Source: Mytilinidion resinicola (taxonomy: Eukaryota; Ascomycota; Dothideomycetes; Mytilinidiales; Mytilinidiaceae). Taken from it: a stretch of DNA of 64,000 bases. Made by a program: the position numbers and the translations under genes. The stretch is from positions 1,203,380 to 1,267,379 of the forward strand of contig NW_022985437.1 of NCBI RefSeq assembly GCF_010093595.1. Reading direction: 5' to 3'. Numbering within the stretch: position 1 is the stretch's first letter; each line of letters starts with the position of its first letter. The notes under the pieces are model-generated. The model did no database searches and was not told the DNA's origin. It saw only the letters and a program-made list of their open reading frames with translations. This document shows positions 51,654 to 62,288 of this stretch, in pieces.

Positions 51654-51674
51654 GTGTGTGTGTGTGTGTGTGTG
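51654..51674 (+). repeat. (GT)n microsatellite
   Basis: Ten uninterrupted GT dinucleotides. Confidence 0.9.
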
Positions 51675-51757
51675 GGAAATTGGGTTGGAGTAGGACGCTA
51701 TTGCTATCCTGCGGCTCTTCTGTTGTTATTGATAGCCGGTGTACGTTGTACGTGGCT

Positions 51758-51758
<1 letters not shown>

Positions 51759-51792
<34 letters not shown>
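51759..51792 (+). repeat. (GT)17 microsatellite
   Basis: Seventeen uninterrupted GT dinucleotides, 85 bp downstream of the previous run; likely polymorphic between isolates. Confidence 0.92.
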
Positions 51793-51795
<3 letters not shown>

Positions 51796-52861
51796 CGGCT
51801 CGAGAAAGCGTGCTCTTGCGCGGAGGGTTGTGCGAGGTCGATGTTTTGCAGGTATGTCGGAAGTTCGAAGGTTGTTGACATTGGCCCTTGTTTTGGCGCT
51901 GGTGATGCAAAGGAGTTTTGGTTTTCGGGATATAACTACGGTAACCTGTTGATATTACGCGAAGCTTAGCTCAGAGGCTGTGGACATCGGTCGGCCCATA
52001 CACAGGCCTGGGACCAACAGCTCGCCGACGTGGTGACCGCACATCATCTTTAGGTCTCGCACGGGCTGCCGATGTCAATAGCATTCCTCTAAGTTGGACC
52101 TGATGGAGACTATGGAAGCCATGGAAGTCATGAAAGTCATGGACTTTTCTCGCAGGAAGGCTACTGGATGTTGCTGTTACGGGAGGAACTCGAGTTAAAA
52201 AGTCCATGATGCCATTGACGATGTCGACGATGATGTGGCGATGATGGTGCTCAAGAAACAAGGGATCCCGGAGGTAATGCGATACCAGCGTCTGGCGGGC
52301 GAAGGGTGTAGCGGTAGTCGGAAGGCAGATTGGGTTCGAATAGAATGGCCATGCGCGAAAAGAGCGAAGAGAGGTGTTCAGTGAAGTGGAGAAGGGAAAC
52401 ATCGAGTGTGATGGGTTCGTTGTGGAGGACACCGGATTCAATGAAAGCGAGACGTAGAGGCAAACATTATCACGCGCTAAAGAGGCCATTGACTAAAGCA
52501 TTCGTCGCATTCGGCAACTATTGCAATACAATCACCGTGGGTGGGTGTAGAGGGGGACCCATTTTAGCCATTTCCAAACTCCAGCGCTTCAAGCAGGAGT
52601 ATTGATGAACGAAAAAGAAAAAGGAGACCGACCCAGATAGCCAATATGAACCCCAAAGAGAGCTAGCAGCCTACCTTAGTATGTTGCCCAAGCGGAAGTC
52701 CATTGTAGTGCCCAAGTTCGAGTGCATTGTCATGAATGAAGGTATCGAAAGCACTCCCTTCATAGGCAAAGACACGCTCCGCGCCAAACACCCCTGTTCA
52801 TGGTCGATGTAGATATCCGTATCCTGAATGAGTATCGCAGCTGATCGAGTTTGGACAAAGT

Positions 52862-53942
52862 CTATAGGTCCGTTTTCGAAGCTGTGAAGTCCCACAGCAT
52901 CTTGACGAGAGCATCCGGAAGGGTGTAGAGGTCGACGTGGAATTCGCCGTCTATATTGCTGCGTTAACATTGCACTGTGATTCTGGACTACGCGCCCATA
53001 GGGTCCTATGCTTACTCTCGACGTCGTTCTTGGTGTAAGTATCGGTGGACTTGTTGTCATGGACCATTTGGACGACCTGCAGCAAGTCGTCTTCGCTGAG
53101 CTTTTGAAGACCATCGGCCAACTTCTCCATGTCGACCTAATCCGTCGTGTCAGCATCTCATGTCCCAAAGTCCGACTGAACACAGTCCTCACGTTCTTCT
53201 CTTTCCGGCTCTTCTTTCTAGGGTCATCCTTCCGACCTCTCACGCCGTTCTCATCGCCAGCTGGGCCAGACTCCCGCAGCGCGGCCAGGAGCTCCGGCTT
53301 CGGGTTCCGGAAGGTGACCGTATGTTTGGCCTCATAGCGTTCGTTCTGGAAGTTGAGGTCGTGGTCCAGAGTATGTTCACCACCCTTGGAAATCGTAGTG
53401 AGGACGATTTGCATATCAAATTCGCCCCAACCCTTCTCGTCGATACGGAAGGGTGGTTTCTTGAAAGCTGATTGCGTCGCAGTTGCATTAGCACTCCACT
53501 CAAACTGTAGCGGAAGAAAGCCCCGGAAAGGACACGCATGCGCGCCCACGGCGCTCAAGTCCATCGCAGCGGCCCTGGTGCAAATGAAGGAACAGGTATG
53601 TGCAACATCACTCACTCTGCTTAGGCCTCTCGAATGTAGGATGCAGGTTGTAGGTGGCCTTCTCAAACACGGTCGCGGGGACTTCATGGCCTTGGTCGTC
53701 CAGCAGCCAAACTTCGATGCTCCATGAGCGCATGGGAAAGCCCTCCACACCCGAATCTTCCTGTCTGGAATGGTATACTATTCAGCGGCTGGTCTGGCTA
53801 CAGGCGCGCGAATTGAAGGGAGGAGGGGGACGTACATCACCCTCTGGGTGGTTACGAGCTTGACCTGGCGCTTGATCTGCATGGTGGAGTCGCGTTAGCT
53901 GCTGCGCGTGTTGATGGGCGGGATAGAACTCACGTCGGGCAT
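52862..53942 (-). CDS. TAF14: YEATS-domain transcription factor subunit TAF14
   Basis: Six exons: 53942-53934, 53876-53836, 53764-53616, 53467-53193, 53136-53016, 52950-52862; 227 aa. Taf14 is a shared subunit of TFIID, TFIIF, SWI/SNF, INO80 and NuA3; its YEATS domain reads acylated histone lysines. The domain is recovered only after splicing: VKLVTTQRV, FPMRSWSIEVWLLDDQGHEV, ATVFEKATYNLHPTFERPKQ, FKKPPFRIDEKGWGEFDMQI, HDLNFQNERYEAKHTVTF. The C-terminal helical (ET-like) domain has DDLLQVVQMVHDNKS and GEFHVDLYTLPDALVKMLW. Exon 1 encodes only Met-Pro-Asp before a GTGAGT donor. Length is close to yeast Taf14 (244 aa). YAF9 is the alternative YEATS protein, but the C-terminal domain and length fit TAF14. 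Confidence 0.92.
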
Positions 53943-54853
53943 TGTGGCGGTTGGCAGTGCGCTCTGGCAATTGGGATAGTGGGAGCGGTAATGAGGTAGT
54001 GGGTGTCGTGGGTTGAGGGCGAGAGCTACGGCGACTGCGTGAACTACAGTGGGTGGGAGGGGGTTGGGCGGAGGTGAATGATGAACTGGGGGAGTCCGCG
54101 ATGGAGAAAGAGATGGCGGGGTGATGTTGAGCAGCCGAGCAACAACAAAGTCACGATTCAACTGTTCCACTGCCAAGGAGAGGAGGCAGCAGCAGGCTCT
54201 TGAGCCTTCGTAGGATATTGCTGAATAAAAGGTGGAAGGATCAGAGCTCAATTGAGGTTGCTTGATTGCTAGAGGTGAGGTCGCCACAACAAGGCGGATC
54301 CTTTGCGCGGGAGTGAATGTCCGAAGCAATGCGAGCACCTGAGGAACAGTGTCTTTGATTCTTCATCTAGACGACAAGGGATTCAATGTGAACTGTAGAA
54401 GTGCTGCAAGGCGATCTACTATCTATACAAAATGCAGTTGATCGAACCTGCATGGAACCAAAACTTGACACTTTTATGGTACATAAAGCTAGGTACCTAA
54501 GTAGGTAAAGACAAGAATGTGCTTGGCATTATCAGATGCTCGAGGTGCTTGGAATCAGTGATTGCTACTCTCTATCCACCATGACGACAAGAATGCTGCC
54601 ATCAAACCGGATGCTAGGCTCTTCATCAATCCCAAAACCAGAACAAGCAAGTAGTTGTATGCGCATTGAGGTAGTGTTCAGGGGAGTGTTTGATCTAACT
54701 ATGATTTGCTGCAGGCATAGCCAGGCCAATTTGTTGCTAGTATGTGCAGTATGAGAACTCTATGGTACCATACGAAAGCCTCTCAACCACCCTCAGCCTT
54801 CCAGTCGCCCAATGGATCGCAGCCTTTATTCTCTCGCCATGTCAGAATCGCAG
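53943..54853. other. Intergenic region
   Basis: Promoter side of TAF14 and 3' flank of the RanBP1 gene. Short frames only; no gene seen. Confidence 0.4.
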
Positions 54854-55758
54854 CTACTCGGCAGCCTTGAAGAGAGCCTCGTTCTCCTGCTGGGCCTTGA
54901 TGAAGGCCTCCTTGAAGAGGTTGGCGTCTGGAATGCGTGTTAGCGGGTATAGACAGTGCCAGAAGAGAAAGCAACATACTCTCACTGTTCGCAAACCGGA
55001 TGGCCAGAGTCTGAGCCTCTGGGTCGCCCTCGCTGACGTCCGCAGCGGCGTTCCAGACCCAGCTTCGGTCGCTGCCGACGTTGGGGGATAGCTTCATGTC
55101 AGGGACAACTGTACTACGTCAGAACGTGTATATCATCCCCCACAAGATATGCATACCGTAGTGGTTGGCGCAGACCTTGAGAGTCTTGTCTCTCCTCATA
55201 ACCAGGCGCGTCTTGCCGTTCTCCTTGTGCTTCAGTAACCTGACGTCGCCGGTGCCCCTCTCCTTCCACTCCCGCGACTCGCGGTCGAACTTGAACAGCT
55301 TGGCGCGCATCTTGAATGTTTGCTCCTCGAGCTCCTCATTCGTCTTGGTCTCGACCTTCTCTGTCAGGCGCACAACGGGCTCGAAGTGGACGTCGGGCTC
55401 CACGTTCTCGACTTCATCCTCCTGCTGCAGTATGTTAGCATTGCATGTGAATTCTAGAGGAGAAATAACTCACTTCGGCCGCTTTGGCCTTGGAAGATCC
55501 TGAAGGCTCGTCCACGTCGTCGACTTCCTCCCGCTTCTCTTTCTTGGGCCCTCCGCCGAACATGGCAAAGACGTTGTCTTTCACCGCCGTGGCGGCGTTG
55601 GTGGCAGTGTCTGCGATGGTGGCAGCGGGTTTTTCCTCGGCGGGCTTGGGGGCTTCTAGCTCCTCGGTCACTCTGGCGGTCTCATCCTTGACGAGGGTAG
55701 GGCCGGTGGACGTCGTCTGCTCTGCAGAGGGGTCGATTTTTGGGGCGGAGTCGGCCAT
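54854..55758 (-). CDS. YRB1: Ran-binding protein 1 (Ran GTPase co-activator)
   Basis: Four exons: 55758-55474, 55424-55157, 55108-54980, 54927-54854; 251 aa. RanBP1/Yrb1 binds Ran-GTP, releases it from karyopherins and stimulates RanGAP in the cytoplasm, completing nuclear transport cycles. The N-terminal ~95 residues are acidic and Ala/Pro-rich (with [15 protein letters not shown]). The RanBD1 domain is clear: [103 protein letters not shown], and [13 protein letters not shown]. All three introns restore frame within the domain. The ATG at 55758 gives MADSAPK; an upstream alternative at 55827 is unlikely. Confidence 0.95.
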
Positions 55759-56781
55759 GTTGGTGGCCAGAGAGGTGTGAGTGCGGGTGTGTGAGGTGGG
55801 GAACTGGATGGTTCGAGTTGCTGGCACACGATGCTACGAGCCGGTCCAAAAAAGAGTCGTGGTGGTGGGGTGCAGGAGGCTTGTTAGAGAGGTTGTGCCC
55901 CTCTACATATCGCCGCCGTTTTGCTGGCGGTGTGGTCAATGCGCGAACGCACGATGCACCAGGCTCCCCTGTCTGCCTCCATTCACCTGAACGCCTCTTG
56001 TTGCCTGCCTTGAATGCCGGCCTTGTCGAATTGCCTGCACGCCAATACTATTGCTGTCCTGACTTAGATCATCCTAGAACTGCCCCGTAGACTGTACCAC
56101 GTCATTAGTCCCTCGACACTTATTTACGTTATTCACTACTGTCCAAAATATACCACGTACGTTTCAATATTTCAAACGAGATGCACAAGAACGGTACTTG
56201 ATGCTTTTAACCAAGAGAGTGTTTTTCTAGGCCCCCGAGCTCTCTACATAGCTAACTATCAGAACACTCATTACGTAACGTCTCTCTGTACCTTCAATGC
56301 TTAAACCAAGACTCGTAGTCAGCAGCTTCTTAGCCAAGCGCTGCCTTGCCATGCCACATCCACCACCCTGATCACGCACTGTCGTGTAATCCTCTACATG
56401 ATTTCCAGGAATGAAGAAGTTTGGAGGCCTATATCGAAGGCATGATGTGTGGGGAGGCGTGGAATAACGATCAGGAACTCATCAACTTCAAGATATACTA
56501 GGCTCGTTCTAAGATAGGGAATCGCTAGGTACATGAGATATGTATCACGGCCACTAAGTGGGATACTGTCGAACAGTTGTCGTAGCTGTATTTCCAAGTT
56601 CGCAGATTCGTCATTCTCGCACCATGCCCAGAAGTCTAAAATCCGAAGTATAAGGTACAAAATTTCCTGAAAGCGATCAAGTCCATGACGCCGCCCAATG
56701 TTTAAGGTACAAAGAAAGAAAGCTATCCGTCCCCAATATCTCCACAGGGAACAGGAGAAGAAGAAGAAGCCAAATGTGAAT
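55759..56781. other. Intergenic region
   Basis: About 1 kb. A 138-codon minus-strand frame (56394-56810) overlaps the last MNN9 exon in another frame and has no family likeness; I regard it as chance. Confidence 0.4.
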
Positions 56782-57949
56782 TTATTCGTTGTAGTGGTAC
56801 ACCTTTTCATAGCATGTTAGCAGGAAGTTCGAGTGTCAAGCGAGCACCTTTGGGACTAACAAGATAATTTGGCAGTCCCCATGCCTTCCATCCCAATCGG
56901 CTCGCCATCTTTGCGAAGCCCTCTGTCTCAATCAAGTGGTAGAATGCGAATGGCGGGAACATGGCCCCGTCTCTGTGGACTTCGGCCTTGACCAGCAATG
57001 TCGCCCCACCCACACCGTCCAACTGCACCTCAATGTTCGGGTCCTGCGATTCGTCGTGCATCATAGCCATCAAGCTCCGATATGTTGGCATTGAGGCGTA
57101 TCCTTCCAGCAGAATGTCATCATTGCCCATTCTCGCGCCCATCTCCTTAGCCGTAGGGCTATCCACCCAATTGTTGAAGTCGTAAGCGCGGACAGCCTTC
57201 TCCTTCTTTTCGTCGTCGTAGTATCTCTGGAAGCAGTTTGGGGCAATGATTGGCTTGTCGTGGGCTGCCAGATCCTGGATTAGCGATTCCGGCGTCTCGA
57301 TGATGTCGCCGTCTAGCCACAGCACCCAAGAGGTCGTGGGGCCCATGGTCGTGAAGAGCAGCGAGTTCCGCGCCTTCGCCATGGCCGACCGCCGCGCCTT
57401 TTGGTTCTCGATCTTGTGGCGCTCAGCTTCGTTCTGGGTGATGAGCGGGGACTCGGTATCTTGGCGCAAGATAGTGATACTGGCGAAGCGCTTTTTTTGG
57501 GACCCAGACTGGGTTTTCGCAATTTGCGCCTGCAGGGCTGCAGTCGCTGCATTGCCCTCTTTTGTTTTGGGGAGGATGAAGCCCAGCGAGATCAGCTCGT
57601 GTGGATAGGAGAGGCTGAGCAGATTGTCCCAGTACTCCTGGTAGAAGCGCGCCAGCGGCGTGAGGATCAGAACCGTCTCCTGGTTCTCGACCGGATTCCG
57701 CGAGGTCGTCACGTTGTTCATGTGGTAGTGGACCACTGGGGGCGGCGGGGGTCGCTCATTGGCCTTTGCTTTGCGGAAGGGGAGCGAGGGGGGTGAGAGT
57801 GCGTTGGAGGCGGTGTGGGTCGAGTCTCGGAGCTTGCTCGCGGCATCGTTGGGCGAGGAGAAAAAGAACAGGAAGAATCCTATCAAGAGGACGACTAGCA
57901 GCACCAGAGTGATGGGGCTGCTGCGTCGTCCTAAGCCTCGAGCAGGCAT
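56782..57949 (-). CDS. MNN9: Mannan polymerase subunit MNN9 (GT62)
   Basis: Two exons, 57949-56861 and 56802-56782, with a 58-bp intron; 369 aa. Mnn9 belongs to the cis-Golgi M-Pol complexes that extend the alpha-1,6-mannan backbone on N-glycans. It has a type II TM anchor at ~13-31 (ITLVLLVVLLIGFFLFFF) and a Pro-rich stem. The GT62 core shows VLILTPLARFYQEYWDNLLSL, ARNSLLF, the metal-binding DxD in WVLWLDGDIIETP, PNCFQRYYDD, LDGVGGATLLVKAEVHRDGA and WGLPNYLV. The terminal exon encodes only VYHYNE, the conserved family C-terminus; ignoring the intron gives a false 17-residue tail. Donor GTTAGT and a GCTAAC branch site support the intron. Length is near yeast Mnn9 (395 aa). Confidence 0.95.
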
Positions 57950-58546
57950 GGCGAGGGAGTGCACAGGAGGCGGCCGGGGCGCCGAACGCTCTGCAACGGC
58001 TCAGACGGGGTCGACTTGGGCGACTATGAGCGTTGCATGAGGAGGCAGCGGTGTTGGAGGAGCGGCGCGGCGCCGGCGATCGAGGACTGTGGTGTTGAGG
58101 CGGGAGTGGTCGTGGTGATGCACAGGGAGGTGAAAGGTGGCCGCGGGATGCGGTAGTCGGCGAAGATTTCGGGACAGCCCTGGAGCTGAGTTTAATTGCG
58201 CGACGACGGGGTGCGCTCGGAAGGAATGGGCGCACAGCAGCGTCGAGGACTCGTGCCGCAGAAGTAAACACAAGAAACTATCGCCAGGAGATTCAGTGGT
58301 CGAGGGGTCTCACGGGTCCACGGTTCGCAGTACCAATTGAGAGTGCCAGCACGTGACGCGGACCGGGGCCGGAGGTGCCAAGACTACTCTAAATATTCTT
58401 ATTTGGGATGCCGACATCATACATCGCGACCACGCATCATGAAGCACCCCAGAATCGGGCCTCGTCCTCTACTGCACCCCCAGGCCCCAATGCACCCGCG
58501 TTGACGGCCATTCATGCCGCCAGGGCCCGTACGGCAATGGCACGCC
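57950..58546. other. Divergent intergenic region
   Basis: Between MNN9 (-) and the next gene (+). Short frames only; an in-frame ATG at 58514 may be the true start of the downstream protein. Confidence 0.4.
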
Positions 58547-61500
58547 ATGGGCTCACCCCTCCTGCGCCGCTTCGCCCTGCAGAGGAGCTCCCTCCGCGCG
58601 CAGCGACGCCTTGTTTCAACCGCTGCTCCACTCCCTCAGCTCGTCGCGCCTCGCGACAGACTAGGCTCCTGGAGCTACCCTGGCTGCTTTCACTATCGCA
58701 GAACTGTGGCTGTCTCGTCCCAGGTAGATTCGATTGTCAGTCCCCTAAGCCTAGCATTCTTGAGCTACCGACATTGACGTCTTTCAGCTACCCAAACATC
58801 TTCTCATGGAGTTCGATAAGCTTCCGAATCTCACATGGGATCAAGACCCTTTCCTGGTGTTATTCCTCACTCCTACTTTCGCGCGCTGGCTTTTGGACGA
58901 CCAAACATTCCTCCAGCCCGCCTTGCTCAGACTATTCAATCTCAACCTTCAAGACCCTGACTTAGAACGATCCTATCACGCCCTCGTCGCTGTGGTCGAC
59001 AGGCTGCCTACTCCCGCTCATCCTGGCCGAGGCTATAGAAAGGGACGATGGTGTGCCCCCTCGCCCCCTTCTCCGCCGTTTTCAGAGCTTGGTTTCGAGG
59101 GGATGGCATATACGCTGCTCAACGCAGGCCAATTCCTACCACCTCACATAGAAGCATTGCACGAGCCTATGGGCGAAGGGTCACGACAAAAGCCAGGCAC
59201 TATAAATATCCATATTGACTCTAGCATAGCGTCCGCGTCCGAGACGCCCATCCCTCACAGTGTGCTCCAGTTGCCTTTGGCGAACACAGTCTTTCATACA
59301 GGACACTCCTCAACCATGTTTCAGACGCTGTGGAAAAAGGAAAAGGGTTCTTTAGCCCTAAAGCTGGTATCGAAGGAGCAATTGCAACACACCTCATTCG
59401 CCTGGCCTGATTGGCATAGCACAGGCGTGCAAAGTGCTTCTCTTTCAGTTCCTTTGACCCCCATCACCATGCCACGACAGATCGAGGCTGGCATGGGCAA
59501 TATAATACGTCGGATCCAAGGAGAGAACAGCCAGAGCATTACTGCTTCTCAAGAACTAGAAGAGACGGTACCGCGATACTTTGCTACGAAGAATATTCCA
59601 GCTTGTGCTATGAAAGTCTGGGCGTTAGTTATACCCAAGGATGCTATGGTTTCTGTAACTACAGAGCTTGTCAGTCGCTTCTTTATTAGTGATCCTGCAG
59701 CCCAAGACGTTCTCCATCTCAACGCAGCATTCCAGGAATTATGGAAGAAAGATCGTCCGGTATGGAACGATGCGGTATCCTTTGCTATCTCTCGTGGAGC
59801 TCGACTCCATCGTGTGCTAAGCGGTGGAGGAGGATGGGGCAAGAAAGCCGGGTTGCTGTCACTTGACCCCGACATATTCTACGACGAACCTACCATAACA
59901 TCTCTAGATTCAGACATTGACATGCTGGAGCTATTCGATGTAGAAAAGTCTGCATTGAAGGAAGTTGCTGAGCCTGGCGAATTCATCCAGTTCTTCGTCC
60001 GTGGGCCTGATGACTTAGCACGTCTCAATCATGAGGTCACAGAGCATCTGGATGATTCCCAAACTGTTCCAATATACCTGGAGCTTGGCACAATCCCCAG
60101 CACCATTGACAACATACCGAATATAGAGCAACAGTCGCATGCGTCGGTTAAGCCGCTAAAAGAATCAATTCACGTCTTCCATGGCCATTTTGGGGCTTTA
60201 TCTGAAGGCGGCATGAGTATCGTACGAGTAGATGGGCACTTTAACGGCGAAAAAGGCGTACAGACTCGGTCTAAAATAGACGTACCGTTTTCTAGGTTCA
60301 TCGCTTTGCAGCTGGACGAGAAGGATGTTAGCGCAATGATAGAGAAGAAGGCGTTGAAGAGGAATGCGAAACAACAAGCAAAAAGACTTGCAAAAAAAGC
60401 AGAAAGAGCTGCAAAAGTAGAAGAAATAGCTGCGGAACAGGCATTGACTGAAGCACCGGAAATGCGGTCAGCACCAAGACATCCGTCTAATTCCGCCTCT
60501 ATACGCAATCTCGCCAGTGCTCTCAACTCCCAGTCTATACGTCTTGCATACGAAGATGACGACACTACAGATGCCGAACATCAGATTCCCGATGACAAAG
60601 TATCGGAAGATCTTCCCAGGACTCCCTTTCGCAATCCTGCTACTAAATCGACTAGAAGCTTCAACAAAGATCCAAAAGATCTTCCGATACGTCGCTTCCA
60701 AAACCCTGTACCTAAGAACACTGAAATTCTCGAGAAAGAATCAACAAAGGGAATCAATCAACTCGAAATACGCGGCCTTTCCAACCTGAAGCCCAGGATG
60801 AAATCCCTCTCATCCTCTCTAGACTCTGAGGCCAAGTCTGCACTAGACCCTCCTGCCATCCGAAAAGTCTCTGTAACGAAGAACACTAAAATTCTCGAGG
60901 AAGAATCAGCGAAGGGACTCAATCAATTTAGAATACACTATTCCAACTGGTATCCCGGGATAAAAGAACTGCCATCGGCTCTAGACTCTGAGACTGAGTC
61001 TACACTAGGCTCTCACGGCATCCGAAAAGTCCAGAGAATATTTACTGGAAAAGTTGAGATTCCGCAACCCATTCCTGCCCAGAAAGTATCAGAAAGAAAT
61101 TTGAACATAAGATATCATGCATTGAAGACCAATGTCTACCTCGACGAGGAATCAAGACAAGAGAGAATACGGCGAAAAAGTACCAAAAACGAAAATGTAA
61201 CCACGACTACACCTCTTATGACACCCCCTGTCACTCCCTTTGAAATTCGGATTGTTCCTACAAGAGAGCCAGAGAACCCGCCAACACGTCGAACCCCGAG
61301 GAGAATATCGAAAAACTTCGCCAGCCTCCCCATAAAATCGAGACTGCACAAAATAGCCGGGTCCGTGGTCCCTGAACATCTGAGGAAGGTAGTGTTCACC
61401 GCTGTGTGGAACGGAAGACTCAAGCGGGCATCTAGGAGCGCGGAAGCTATGGCAGCGGACAAGGACGCGGACGTGCTGATGGTCAAGGTTCCTATACAAG

Positions 61501-61895
61501 GTGAAGATAAAAAATACTCCGAAGATCTCACGGAAGGAGAAAAACTTCGCGCACGGTGGACAGCGTGGGATAGGGAACGGCTACGGAGTCTCAGACGCTC
61601 TGCTGTGGAACCAACATCCCTCAATCGTACTAGGTCGAGAAGGTCGTCTCCTCCCGAATCAATTGGATCGAGCAAGGCTTCATCTCCCGGCCGTGTAAGG
61701 TTGAAAAAGATTTTATCTCCCGATTGTATCAGACCGAGGAAGGTTCCATCTCCCGATCGTATCATACCGAGAAAGGTGAGGGCGATGGGCCCCTCTCCAG
61801 AGCAGAGAGAGAAACGGATTTCGGATCCAGAGGTTGCGCAGTTGATAGACGAAGTGGAGACGTGGCTTGCATGGGATGCAAAACCACCGAGTTAG
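58547..61895 (+). CDS. Large hypothetical protein with probable mitochondrial presequence
   Basis: Two exons, 58547-58723 and 58788-61895, with a 64-bp intron; 1094 aa (1105 from an ATG at 58514). The N-terminus MGSPLLRRFALQRSSLRAQR is Arg/Ser/Leu-rich without acids, as in mitochondrial targeting peptides. Exon 2 has a conserved-looking block up to ~residue 560 (PNLTWDQDPFLVLFLTP, VWALVIPKDAMVSV, RVLSGGGGWGKKAGLLSLDP, FIQFFVRGPDD). A Lys/Ala coiled coil follows (KRNAKQQAKRLAKKAERAA). The remainder is low-complexity: two ~55-aa repeats (..KNTEILEKES.. / ..KNTKILEEES..) and short SPDRI-PRKV repeats. I recall similar fungal proteins only as uncharacterised. Mitochondrial location is an inference from the leader. 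Confidence 0.75.
60705..61040 (+). repeat. Duplicated ~55-residue coding unit
   Basis: Two related copies within the previous gene. The anchors K-N-T-(E/K)-I-L-E-(K/E)-E-S and L-(D)-S-E-(A/T) recur about 170-180 bp apart, each ending in a ..IRKV.. segment. Confidence 0.6.
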
Positions 61896-62288
61896 GTGTT
61901 ATGTATAATTTGTACAATAGTGTTCTTATGTCATTACTTTACAGGCTTGTACTAAATTTCTCGAGCGCAAGGGCGGCGTTATCGACCCTTCACAAAGCAC
62001 CGGTCGTCTCAGACTTCCGGAAAGTTTCATTCTTAAAACCTTCTAGATGATGATCAAAGCTCAGCCAGATGGTCACCGCCCCTAGAAACACCTTCGGGCG
62101 AGTCACGGCAGTGATCTTGCTACGCAAATTCCAGAGTCGCCGCTCCCCATTCTCATTATACGAGGTCGGACCATACCCATCCCTTGTTAGGCACAATTGA
62201 TATCACAGCATAGCAAACATGATTAACGATAGAAGATGTTCATTACAATGATAAACTCATTCCAACCCCAGTACTCCCACCCCACTCC
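61896..62288. other. Convergent intergenic region
   Basis: 3' flanks of two genes; nothing else seen. Confidence 0.4.

Larger units (their letters stand above)
50839..52861. other. 2-kb intergenic region with microsatellites
   Basis: Contains two GT microsatellites. A minus-strand Met-initiated frame at 51971-52489 (172 codons, with HDFHDFHGFHSLHQ) could be a small gene, but I see no family likeness or promoter and leave it uncalled. A C-rich stretch at 51280-51380 is low complexity. Confidence 0.4.

Noticed and set aside
51971..52489. 172-codon minus-strand Met-initiated frame
   Set aside because: No domain, no promoter motif, low-complexity His/Asp/Phe stretch; not enough to call a gene.
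56394..56810. 138-codon minus-strand frame after MNN9
   Set aside because: Begins inside the last MNN9 exon in a different frame; a conserved terminal exon explains this DNA better.
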